Assembly: GCA_008501735.1 (NCBI GenBank)
Contig: QQUF01000040.1
Coordinates: forward strand, 143,769-207,768
Length of the DNA: 64,000 nucleotides
Reading direction: 5' to 3'
Source: Calditrichota bacterium
GTDB taxonomy: Bacteria > CLD3
Shown here: in pieces, positions 17,121-25,881 of the stretch
How positions within the stretch are numbered: the stretch's first letter is position 1
Layout of the letters: every line of letters starts with the position of its first letter
The notes under the pieces: generated by a model
What the model was told of the DNA's origin: nothing
Databases searched by the model: none
What the model saw: the letters and a program-made list of their open reading frames with translations, nothing else
Position numbers and translations under genes: made by a program

Positions 17121-19286
17121 CTATTTTTTTTCTTTTTTAGGTTTTTCTTCAGATGAAGTTTCTTCTTTAGTTTCAGCAGGAGCTTCTTCTGTTTTTTCTT
17201 CTGCAACAGGTTCAGCAACTTCTTCAACTTCTGCTTTAATGTCTTCGACAGCTTCTTTAACTTCCTCGACTACATCTTTAACAGTTTCGACTACATCTTC
17301 GACTTTTTCCTTAACGGTTTCGACTACTTCCTCAACTGCTTCTACAACAGTTTCAGTTTCTTCTTTAGCTTTTTCTACAACTTCTTCGACTACTGTTTCA
17401 GTAACTTCTTCAACAGTTTCTTCCGCTTTTGCAGATTCTTTTTCATTGTATTCGTCAACAAGCTTAGACTCTTCTTTTTTCAAGTGCTCAGTTTGTGAGA
17501 AAACAATTTTCTTTTCATCTTTGCTAAATTCGATAACAGCAAGGTCTAAAATATCACCTTCTTGAACATTTCTGTCATTTTCAAGGTGAGAATTAGGAAC
17601 GAAACCTTCAACTCCATCAAGCACTTCGACAATGACACCTTTATCAATCATTCTGATAATTGCACCTTTGACAGAAGTTCCTTCTGCAAGTTGTGATTCG
17701 AAACTATCCCAAGGGTTTTCGTCGATTTGTTTGTGTCCAAGAGCGATTCTTCTTTCTTCTCTGTTGATTGAAAGAACAACAACTTCGATTTCTTGTCCTT
17801 TAGAAACTATTTCGCCAGGGTGGCGAACTTTTTTCGTCCAAGAAAGGTCAGAAATGTGGACTAAACCGTCGATTCCTTCTTCGAGTTCAACGAATGCACC
17901 AAAGTTTGTTAAGTTTCTAACAATTCCTTTGTGAGTTGAACCGATTGGAAATCTGTCTTCAAGACTTTCCCAAGGATCTGGTTCGATTTGTTTTAATCCG
18001 AGAGAAATTTTTCTGACTTCTGGTTCGATGCTGAGAATTACAGCTTCAACTTGTTCACCAACAGTCAAAAGTTTAGAAGGGTGTTTGATATGTTGACTCC
18101 AAGACATTTCTGAAATGTGAATCAAACCTTCGATACCTTTTTCAAGTTCGACAAAAGCACCGTAATCAGTGATACTCACAACTTTACCTTTAACGATATC
18201 GTTGACGTTGTACCTAGTTTCCATATTTTCCCAAGGCTGTGGTTTCAAGAGTTTCAAGCTAAGTGAAATTCTTGTTTTCTCTTCATCGTAATCGGTAATC
18301 ATAACGTCTAATTCTTCATCTAAGCTGACAACTTCGCTTGGGTGAGAAATTCTTCCCCAAGAAAGGTCTGTGATGTGAAGAAGTCCGTCAACTCCGCCAA
18401 GGTCAATAAATGCACCAAAGTCAGTGATGTTTTTGACTGTTCCTTTAAGAGTAACACCTTTTTCGATTTTTTCGAGAGTCTCAACACGTTTGCCTTTGAG
18501 TGATTCTTCAATCAATGCTCTGTGTGAAACGACGATATTTTTTCTTGCTTCATTAACTTTAGCAATTTTGAATTCCATCTCTTTTCCGATGAGAGCATCA
18601 AAATCACGAACTGGTTTGACATCGATTTGCGAACCAGGTAAGAAAGCGTCAACACCACGAAGGTCAACAACGATTCCACCTTTAATTCTACGAGTACAAA
18701 CACCTGTGATAATTTCTTCACTTTCGGCTTTTGCGACAAGTTCGCTCCAACGTTCCATAAACTCGGCTTTTCTTCTCGAAAGAATCATATTGCCGTGTCT
18801 GTCTTCCATTGTTTGAATATAAACTTTGACTGAATCTCCGACTTTAAGTTCTTCGAGATTGTCAAATTCTTCAACGGAAATGCTGCCTTCTGTTTTGAAA
18901 CCGATGTCAATGATAACGTCTTTGTTACCAATTGTTACGATTTCTCCTGCGACAACTTCTTCCTCATTAATTTGAGAGAAAGTTCTGTCGTAGAGACCTT
19001 CCATTTCAGTCATTTGTTCGAGACTATATTCAGACTCTTCTTCTAAATCTTCGAGCTTGACCCAGACTTCTTCGTCTGACTCTTCTGCGATTTCGTGAGC
19101 CTTTTTCTTAGGCTCTACTTTCTTTTCTTCAACTGCTTCTACTTTAACTTCTTCAGTCTTAGTTTCTTCAGTTTTTTCTTCAACAACTTCTGCCTTTGTT
19201 TCAGAATCATTAGTTTTAGCTACTGTTTCGTTTGTCTCAGCTGCTTCAACGTTAGATGATTCTTCGTTTTTGTTTGTTTCTGTCAT
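17121..19286 (-). CDS. rpsA: 30S ribosomal protein S1
   Basis: This 721-residue protein holds six S1 RNA-binding repeats between about residues 108 and 620; repeats 3-5 are closest to each other (for example DFGAFIDLGGVDGLLHITDLSW and NFGAFVELEEGIDGLVHISDLSW, each split here by natural variation). S1 helps mRNA bind the 30S subunit. The N-terminal 110 residues are acidic Glu/Thr/Val-rich. The last 110 residues form a highly charged VEEV/VETV repeat tail ending in KPKKEKK. Both tails extend it beyond the typical 560-590 residues. cmk lies immediately upstream, a common pairing. Confidence 0.95.
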   Translation of the reverse strand: MTETNKNEESSNVEAAETNETVAKTNDSETKAEVVEEKTEETKTEEVKVEAVEEKKVEPKKKAHEIAEESDEEVWVKLEDLEEESEYSLEQMTEMEGLYDRTFSQINEEEVVAGEIVTIGNKDVIIDIGFKTEGSISVEEFDNLEELKVGDSVKVYIQTMEDRHGNMILSRRKAEFMERWSELVAKAESEEIITGVCTRRIKGGIVVDLRGVDAFLPGSQIDVKPVRDFDALIGKEMEFKIAKVNEARKNIVVSHRALIEESLKGKRVETLEKIEKGVTLKGTVKNITDFGAFIDLGGVDGLLHITDLSWGRISHPSEVVSLDEELDVMITDYDEEKTRISLSLKLLKPQPWENMETRYNVNDIVKGKVVSITDYGAFVELEKGIEGLIHISEMSWSQHIKHPSKLLTVGEQVEAVILSIEPEVRKISLGLKQIEPDPWESLEDRFPIGSTHKGIVRNLTNFGAFVELEEGIDGLVHISDLSWTKKVRHPGEIVSKGQEIEVVVLSINREERRIALGHKQIDENPWDSFESQLAEGTSVKGAIIRMIDKGVIVEVLDGVEGFVPNSHLENDRNVQEGDILDLAVIEFSKDEKKIVFSQTEHLKKEESKLVDEYNEKESAKAEETVEEVTETVVEEVVEKAKEETETVVEAVEEVVETVKEKVEDVVETVKDVVEEVKEAVEDIKAEVEEVAEPVAEEKTEEAPAETKEETSSEEKPKKEKK

Positions 19287-19338
19287 TAAAAACTCCTGCG
19301 GTGTTTTTTTATGCTCCCCAAGGGAGACTTTTTATTTT

Positions 19339-20007
19339 CTAAATTTTCTTCGTTTTTTGGTAAATGAAATCAACTTGCTCTTCCAAACTCAAATCTGAAG
19401 TATCCAATAAAATTGAATCTTCAGCAGGTTTTAGAGGTGAATGTTTACGATTTGAATCGTATTCATCACGCTTTTTAATTTCATCTACAATTTCGTCAAA
19501 AGAAGCCGAGATTCCTTTTGCTTCGTAATCAATAAGTCTTCTTTTGGCTCTAACTTCTGGAGTTGCGACCATAAAGATTTTCAAATCAGCATTTGTAAAA
19601 ACGACTGTTCCGATGTCTCTACCGTCAACAACCCAACTTCCTGTTTGTCCGATTTGCCTTTGAAGAGCAACCATCTTTTTTCGGACTTCGGGAATGTTAG
19701 AAATTTTGCTAATCGCTTTGTTAATTTCAGGAGTTCGAATTGCTTCACTCACATCTTTTTCGTCAAGTAAGACAGTTAAGCCTTTTTCGGAATAGTTGAG
19801 AGAAATTTTTGTTGAATCCAAAACTCTCTGAATTTCGGCAATATTTTTAAGGTCAACATTTTCTTCTAAAAATTTTAGGGTAATTGCTCGATACATTGCT
19901 CCAGTGTCTAAGTAGCCGATTTTGAGTTTCGTAGCTAAAAGCTTAGCTGTTGTACTTTTTCCTGAAGCGGCAGGTCCGTCAATTGCAATCAAAATTTTGT
20001 TTGGCAA
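19339..20007 (-). CDS. cmk: Cytidylate kinase
   Basis: This 222-residue enzyme phosphorylates CMP and dCMP. The P-loop is GPAASGKST at 10-18, followed by LGYLDTGAMYRA-like residues (IGYLDTGAMYRAIT) and the CMP-binding VVDGRDIGTVVF block; the LID region contains RAKRR. The length is normal. The cmk-rpsA order is conserved in many bacteria and supports the call. A divergent promoter region of about 87 nt separates it from the metallophosphoesterase gene. Confidence 0.96.
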   Translation of the reverse strand: MPNKILIAIDGPAASGKSTTAKLLATKLKIGYLDTGAMYRAITLKFLEENVDLKNIAEIQRVLDSTKISLNYSEKGLTVLLDEKDVSEAIRTPEINKAISKISNIPEVRKKMVALQRQIGQTGSWVVDGRDIGTVVFTNADLKIFMVATPEVRAKRRLIDYEAKGISASFDEIVDEIKKRDEYDSNRKHSPLKPAEDSILLDTSDLSLEEQVDFIYQKTKKI

Positions 20008-20094
20008 AAAATATTTTCTCTTTTAATTTGCACGTCATAATTAACCGTTTTTAACGATTTTTTAAAGCTAAACAATTTAAGAGATTAACTAATT

Positions 20095-21237
20095 TTGTCA
20101 AAACAAAAAATATTTTTACAAAGCATCATTTTATGCCTATCTGCTTTAGTTTCATTTGGTTGTGGTCAGAAGAAAATTATACAACCTGTTGTCCCTTTTG
20201 AAAGTGTAAAAACTCACAAAGAATTGCATTCATTTGTTGCTTTTGGTTGCCACGGAACAACTTTAATGTACCGAATTGGGAAAGATAAACTCCGACCGAC
20301 GATAAAAGAATACAAACAAGAAATGGTCGCTAAAACTCTTTGGGGGAATTTTCAGAAAGACAGATTTGAGAATTTGATTTTTCTTGGAGATAATTTTTAT
20401 CAAAATGGACTTTCACCAAATGTTGAAATGAGAGAAAAACAAATCGAATCTGTATTTGGTAAAAATTACCAAAACATTGTCGAGGAAATCGGTAAAGGAA
20501 ATGTTCACGCAGTTCCCGGAAATCACGATTACCAAGCAAAAGATTCTGATGGAAATTTCACCATTACTTTTCAAGAACAAGTGAATTGGACTTTTCATTA
20601 CTCAACACCAACTTCAACATTTTTGGCTGATAGCACTTTACAAATAATTTGGATTGATTCCGAGACAATGTTGTCTTTGCACGAAGGTTCTGAAAAATAC
20701 TACGAAGCCTTAAAGACTGAACTTCAAAAATACAATCAAAATCCAAAGGTTATTTGGCGAAGTTTGGCTTTACATCACCCAATTCAAACTTATGGTAAAC
20801 ACGGCGGAGCAAGAAATTATGGAAGTTTTATAAAATTTATTGAGCCTGTTTTACACTTTTTTACGAATCCGTTTAAGCAAGACATTTACTCTGTGAGTTC
20901 ACAAAATTTTCTTGAAAAATTACGAAATTCAATAATTGAGAGTGGAGTGAAAGTTGATTTTAGTTTTTCAGCACACGAACACAGTTTACACTTTATCGAA
21001 GAAGAGCAGGAAAATCCGTTGTTGCCAAAATTCGTAGTAATTTCTGGAGCAGCAGGAAAAACCACCGAAGTTTTTGAAAGCCAACCTGAAAAAGGAATTT
21101 GGAATGCGTCAAATTTTGGTTTTGCAAGATTCTACATAAATTCAAAAGAAATCGAAGTCGTCTTTTTCGACGGAGAAACAGGCGATATAATTTCGTGGGA
21201 AAATGGCAAGAAGACTAAGTTCTTGATTAGGAAATAG
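20095..21237 (+). CDS. Metallophosphoesterase lipoprotein
   Basis: This 380-residue protein has a lipoprotein signal peptide with lipobox SFGC (Cys at about residue 23). A TTG start is used because it is the only start that keeps the signal. Calcineurin-like motifs are present in order: FVAFGCHG, IFLGDNFYQNG, PGNHDY, LALHHP and SAHEHS. These supply the two-metal site, as in type 5 acid phosphatases. It probably removes phosphate from extracytoplasmic substrates. Its last 12 codons are duplicated at 22121, beyond the next gene. Confidence 0.85.
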   Translation: MSKQKIFLQSIILCLSALVSFGCGQKKIIQPVVPFESVKTHKELHSFVAFGCHGTTLMYRIGKDKLRPTIKEYKQEMVAKTLWGNFQKDRFENLIFLGDNFYQNGLSPNVEMREKQIESVFGKNYQNIVEEIGKGNVHAVPGNHDYQAKDSDGNFTITFQEQVNWTFHYSTPTSTFLADSTLQIIWIDSETMLSLHEGSEKYYEALKTELQKYNQNPKVIWRSLALHHPIQTYGKHGGARNYGSFIKFIEPVLHFFTNPFKQDIYSVSSQNFLEKLRNSIIESGVKVDFSFSAHEHSLHFIEEEQENPLLPKFVVISGAAGKTTEVFESQPEKGIWNASNFGFARFYINSKEIEVVFFDGETGDIISWENGKKTKFLIRK

Positions 21238-21259
21238 ATTTTGGAAGAAATTACTCACC

Positions 21260-22015
21260 TTAGTTTCCAAAAACATTGTTTAAGTTAATATTTACTCCAT
21301 AAGACATTATGAGCGGTTGGTATGAAAAGTCATCAAATTCCTTATTGTTCAAAAGAAATGAAAAACCGATTTGTATAACACCTTTAATATTTTCATTACC
21401 AATTTTAGATGTTAGAACAGGTTCTATAAAAAATTTTGAATAATTTTCCGTTAAATTTATCTCTTCAGAAAAAGTTGAGTACCAAAAGTATTTGGTAAGG
21501 TCTTGCTTTGCCTTTAAAAATGAAAATCGTGAAGAAAGACTTATTGAAAATAGTTTGTCCTTTCTAACAGAAAGAAAAGATGGCTGAATAAAAAAACGTT
21601 TCAATTTCACACTGTTAGAGGTATAAGGAGGTAAGAAAAACCCATCTCCGGAAGAGGCACTTTTGAGATTTCCAAATCCATAACCTCCGTAAACCTCAAA
21701 ATTTAGAGAACTATTTACTTCTGTAAAATACCCAGTACCAAATTCAATAAACTTATGTTCCTGATAATTATCATCTGAGTTATTATTTTTACCGATGTAG
21801 CTACCATTCACCATTAAACCAATGTTGTCAGTTGCAGCAAATGCTAATTGTCCGTCAAGACCAGACAAACCTAAATAACCGCCAATATGAATATCATTTT
21901 TTTCTGATAATGATGGAGTGCTTATAACATTTGGAAGATAAGTTGGAGAACAGTTAAATAAGATGAATGGAAGGAACAATATTCCCAAAATAGCTTTAAT
22001 TTTCTCGTTTAACAT
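21260..22015 (-). CDS. Lipoprotein, probable outer-membrane beta-barrel-like protein
   Basis: This 251-residue protein of unknown function begins with a lipoprotein signal (lipobox LFNC, Cys at about residue 22). The mature part shows alternating-hydrophobicity strands such as HIGGYLGLSGLDGQLAFAA and FEVYGGYGFGNLKS, in the style of small outer-membrane barrels. No enzyme motif is seen. It lies between the metallophosphoesterase gene and a duplicated fragment of that gene's 3' end, so it may be a later arrival. Confidence 0.55.
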   Translation of the reverse strand: MLNEKIKAILGILFLPFILFNCSPTYLPNVISTPSLSEKNDIHIGGYLGLSGLDGQLAFAATDNIGLMVNGSYIGKNNNSDDNYQEHKFIEFGTGYFTEVNSSLNFEVYGGYGFGNLKSASSGDGFFLPPYTSNSVKLKRFFIQPSFLSVRKDKLFSISLSSRFSFLKAKQDLTKYFWYSTFSEEINLTENYSKFFIEPVLTSKIGNENIKGVIQIGFSFLLNNKEFDDFSYQPLIMSYGVNINLNNVFGN

Positions 22016-22120
22016 TTATTGTAATCCAATTTTGATATTTTTGAGTCAGATTAAAATAACAAATTAATCGAATAAAAAAGAAATACTAAATTATACCCCA
22101 CTTTTACTTTTTTTTTCGTA

Positions 22121-22160
22121 GAAAATGGCAAAAAGACTAAGTTTTTGATTAGGAAGTTAG
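22121..22160 (+). pseudogene. Duplicated 3' end of the metallophosphoesterase gene
   Basis: Positions 22121-22155 match 21199-21233 at 33 of 35 bases and would encode ENGKKTKFLIRK in the same frame as the end of the intact gene. No upstream coding remains. The fragment ends in the stop region of cusA. It brackets the lipoprotein gene at 21260-22015. Confidence 0.75.
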
Positions 22161-25100
22161 TCTAATTTCTTTAATCCACGAATACAAAACAGGTACAACA
22201 AAAAGTGTAACCAATGCAATTACCATTCCGCCGAAAGATGGAATTGCCATTGGAACCATAATGTCTGAACCTCTTCCAGTACTTGTCAAAATAGGAATTA
22301 AAGCCAAAAGTGTTGTTGCAGTTGTCATCAAACAAGGTCTGATTCTGCGTTTTCCTGCTTCCAAAACTAAGTCTCGAATTTGTTGTTTTGTGAGATTCGC
22401 TTTGTCTTTGAAAGATTGCTCTAAATAAGTTGCCATCACAACTCCGTCGTCGGTTGCGATTCCAAAAAGTGCGATGAAACCAACCCAAACGGCAACTGAA
22501 AGATTTACAGGGAAAATGTTAAAGACTTCTCGCAAGTTGAAGCCCAAGAGTGAGAAGTTCAAAAACCAACTTTGGTCGTAAAGCCAAATCATCAAAAAAC
22601 CACCTGACCAAGCAACTAAAATTCCACTAAAAACCAACGCAGTAGTGGAAACTGACTTAAACTGAAAGTAAAGAATTAGAAAAATTATGAAAAGTGCAAG
22701 TGGCAAAACAACGGCAAGTTTTTTCTCCGAACGAATTTGGTTTTCATAATTTCCTGCAAACTTGTAAGAAACGCCGTCAGGAACAATCAACTCACCACTT
22801 CTAATTTTACCTTTAAGAAATTCATCAGCTTCTTCAACAACTTCGACTTCTGCAAATCCGTCTTTTTTGTCCAAAAGAACGTAGCCGACAAGGAAAGTAT
22901 CTTCGGATTTTATGACTTGCGGACCTCTTACGTATTCCACTGATGCGAGTTGGATTAGTGGAATTTGAACACCTTCGGGAGTTGGAACTAAAATCTTTCC
23001 AAGTGATTCGATGTCGTCTCGAAGTTCTCTTTGGTAACGAACTCGAATCGGATAACGTTCACGCCCTTCAACTGAAGTTGTGATTGTTTTTCCACCAATG
23101 GCAACTTCAATCACATTTTGAACTTGCCTGATTGAAATTCCGTAACGAGCAATTTCGTCTCTGTCAATTCGGATTTCCAAGTAAGGTTTTCCAACAATTC
23201 TGTCAGCGAAAACAGAAGCAGGTTCAACGGAAGGAACTTCTTTTAGTAATTTTTCAAGCTCAAGTCCAAACCTTTCGATTGTCTCTAAATTTGGACCTTT
23301 GACTTTAATTCCGATTGGAGCTCTCATTCCACTTTGTAACATCACAATTCTTGCTGCAATTGGTTGTAACTTCGGTGCAGAAGTTGTACCGGGAATTTTG
23401 GCAACTTTTACAATTTCTTTCCAAATATCATCAGGAGATTTTATTTCGGGTCGCCAATTTCTGAAAGGAAGTCCGTCTTCATTTTCAATCAAATTTTCTT
23501 CTGAATCGCGTTCGTATTCTCCATTTTCAAATTTATAATTAATCTTATTGCCGTTTTTGTCAACATTGTATTCGGGTTTATAATTTACAATTGTTTCAAC
23601 CATCGAAATTGGAGCTGGGTCAAGAGGTGAATCAGCTCTTCCAAGTTTTCCTACCACTAATTCTACTTCTGGAACAGACTTGATTTGTTTGTCTAATTTC
23701 TGAATGACATCTAAAGCTTCTCCGATTGAAGCGTGAGGCATTGTTGTTGGCATAAAAAGATAAGAACCTTCGTCAAGTGAAGGCATAAATTCCTTGCCAA
23801 GACCAGGAAATTCGTGAATTATTGTTGAGTAAATTTTATTCTCTTTTGCAAAATTTGGAATAATTTTCCCAACTGTTTTCTCTACTCCAAGCCAAACCAT
23901 AAATCCGCTTAGAACAATTCCTGACACTAAAATCAAAAATTTTGATTTGTTCTCAAGTGTCCAAAAAAGAAGGTTCGGGTAAATTCTAATGAAATATTTA
24001 AAAAGAAATAAAACACCAAAAATCAAAATTCCGACAAAAAGTAAATTCAATAAAATTCCTGCTTCGACTCCAAGAGGAAGCCAATGTTTAGTCAAAAAAT
24101 AAACAACAAGTGAAATTGCAAAAATATTTACTGCCAATGAGGAATGTTCTGCCACTACTTTTGGTAATTTAGACTCAAAAATTTTGTAAAGCCCGAAAGT
24201 TATTAAAATTAACCCAAGTAAAATACTTAGTGTTACTAAAGAATAAATTCCAAGCAGAACAAGAATTCCATTTAAAGACTTTTTCAAAGAATCAGACTTA
24301 ATTTTTCCTGTAAAAAGTAGTTGTGCAAAAGGTGGAATCATTGTCAAAGCAACAATCACAGAAGCGATGAGTGCAAAAGTTTTAGTGTAAGCAAGTGGTC
24401 TGAATAGCTTTCCTTCTGCGGCTTCCATTGTGAAAATTGGTAAAAATGAAATTACTGTTGTTGCTATTGCAGTCAGAATTGCTGAGCCAACTTCACTTGT
24501 AGCTTTAAAAATCACCTCAAGTTTATTGTCGTTTTCTTCTGATTTTTCGAGATGTCGAAGAATGTTTTCAGTTACGACAATTCCCATATCGACCATTGTT
24601 CCTATTGCAATTGCGATTCCAGAAAGTGCGACAATGTTCGCCTCAATGTCAAATAGTTTCATTCCGATAAAACACATTAAAACTGCAATCGGCAAAAGTA
24701 AAGAAATTAAAATTGAAGAATAAAAATGTCCAACCATTACTAATATTACAATGATTGTTACCAAGATTTCTTCGGTAAGAGCAGAATTTAGAGTTCCAAG
24801 AGTTTCGTTAATTAGACCAGTTCTGTCATAAAAAGGAACAATTTTTACTTTTGAAACTGTTCCGTCAGAAAGTGTTTTTTGTGGTAATCCAGTTTCGATT
24901 TCACTGATTTTCTGTTTAACATTTTTTATAACTTCGAGCGGATTTCCGCCGTAACGAGTAACGACAACTCCTCCAACTGCTTCTGCTCCTTCTTTGTCCA
25001 AAATTCCACGTCGAAGAGCTGGACCTAAGTTTACAGTTGCAATGTCTTTGATTAGAATCGGAACATTTTCGTTAGATTTTATTACGGTTTTTTCCAAATC

Positions 25101-25877
25101 TTCAAGAGATTTTATGTAGCCAACTCCACGAATGACGTATTCAACTTGGTTAATTTCAATTGTTTTTGCACCAACGTCAACGTTTGAATTTCGGATTGCG
25201 GTGTAAACTTCATTCAAGTTTACATTAAAATTTCTCATTGCATCTGGGTCAACGTCAATTTGGTATTCTTTGACAAATCCTCCAACCGAAGCAACTTCTG
25301 CAACTCCTTCCGCTGAACTTAGTGCGTAACGAACGTAGTAATCCTGAATAGAACGCAATTCGTGTAAATCCCAACCTCCAGTTACATTTCCATTTTCGTC
25401 TTGACCTTCCAAAGTGTACCAAAAAACTTGTCCAAGTGGAGTTGCGTCAGGTCCCAGAGTTGGTGAAACATTTTCGGGTAAAGTTCCTTTGGGTAAAGAA
25501 TTTAATTTTTCCAAAACTCTTGAACGAGACCAGTAAAATTCCACGTCCTCTTTGAAAATCAAATAAATCGAAGAAAAGCCAAACATCGAAAATGAGCGTA
25601 TTGATTTAACTCCGGGAATTCCAAGTAAAGCAGTTGTGAGTGGATAAGAAATTTGGTCTTCTACGTCTTGAGGAGATTTCCCTTTCCATTCTGTAAAAAT
25701 GATTTGTTGATTTTCTCCAATGTCAGGAATCGCATCAACTCTTACAGGATTTCTTGGAAGGATTCCTAAATCGTAGTCGAAAGGAGCAACAATTAATCCC
25801 CAAGCAATTGTGAAAAGCAGTAAAAGAATTACTACTAATTTATTTTCAAGGCAAAATCTGATTAATTTATCTAACAT
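22149..25877 (-). CDS. cusA: CusA/CzcA-type heavy-metal RND efflux pump
   Basis: This 1242-residue inner-membrane permease drives export of Cu+, Ag+ or divalent metals by proton flow as part of a tripartite pump. It starts with a TM helix, then EWKGKSPQDVEDQ and YPLTTALLGIPGVKSIRS, typical of the heavy-metal branch. TM4 carries AIAIGTMVDMGIVVTENI with the proton-relay Asp. It is about 200 residues longer than Escherichia coli CusA: extra hydrophobic helices lie at about 535-630, and an Asn/Glu-rich stretch lies at about 770-810. Last gene of the tolC-cusB-cusA operon, starting 4 nt after cusB. Confidence 0.93.
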   Translation of the reverse strand: MLDKLIRFCLENKLVVILLLLFTIAWGLIVAPFDYDLGILPRNPVRVDAIPDIGENQQIIFTEWKGKSPQDVEDQISYPLTTALLGIPGVKSIRSFSMFGFSSIYLIFKEDVEFYWSRSRVLEKLNSLPKGTLPENVSPTLGPDATPLGQVFWYTLEGQDENGNVTGGWDLHELRSIQDYYVRYALSSAEGVAEVASVGGFVKEYQIDVDPDAMRNFNVNLNEVYTAIRNSNVDVGAKTIEINQVEYVIRGVGYIKSLEDLEKTVIKSNENVPILIKDIATVNLGPALRRGILDKEGAEAVGGVVVTRYGGNPLEVIKNVKQKISEIETGLPQKTLSDGTVSKVKIVPFYDRTGLINETLGTLNSALTEEILVTIIVILVMVGHFYSSILISLLLPIAVLMCFIGMKLFDIEANIVALSGIAIAIGTMVDMGIVVTENILRHLEKSEENDNKLEVIFKATSEVGSAILTAIATTVISFLPIFTMEAAEGKLFRPLAYTKTFALIASVIVALTMIPPFAQLLFTGKIKSDSLKKSLNGILVLLGIYSLVTLSILLGLILITFGLYKIFESKLPKVVAEHSSLAVNIFAISLVVYFLTKHWLPLGVEAGILLNLLFVGILIFGVLFLFKYFIRIYPNLLFWTLENKSKFLILVSGIVLSGFMVWLGVEKTVGKIIPNFAKENKIYSTIIHEFPGLGKEFMPSLDEGSYLFMPTTMPHASIGEALDVIQKLDKQIKSVPEVELVVGKLGRADSPLDPAPISMVETIVNYKPEYNVDKNGNKINYKFENGEYERDSEENLIENEDGLPFRNWRPEIKSPDDIWKEIVKVAKIPGTTSAPKLQPIAARIVMLQSGMRAPIGIKVKGPNLETIERFGLELEKLLKEVPSVEPASVFADRIVGKPYLEIRIDRDEIARYGISIRQVQNVIEVAIGGKTITTSVEGRERYPIRVRYQRELRDDIESLGKILVPTPEGVQIPLIQLASVEYVRGPQVIKSEDTFLVGYVLLDKKDGFAEVEVVEEADEFLKGKIRSGELIVPDGVSYKFAGNYENQIRSEKKLAVVLPLALFIIFLILYFQFKSVSTTALVFSGILVAWSGGFLMIWLYDQSWFLNFSLLGFNLREVFNIFPVNLSVAVWVGFIALFGIATDDGVVMATYLEQSFKDKANLTKQQIRDLVLEAGKRRIRPCLMTTATTLLALIPILTSTGRGSDIMVPMAIPSFGGMVIALVTLFVVPVLYSWIKEIRLTS

Positions 25878-25881
25878 TTTA

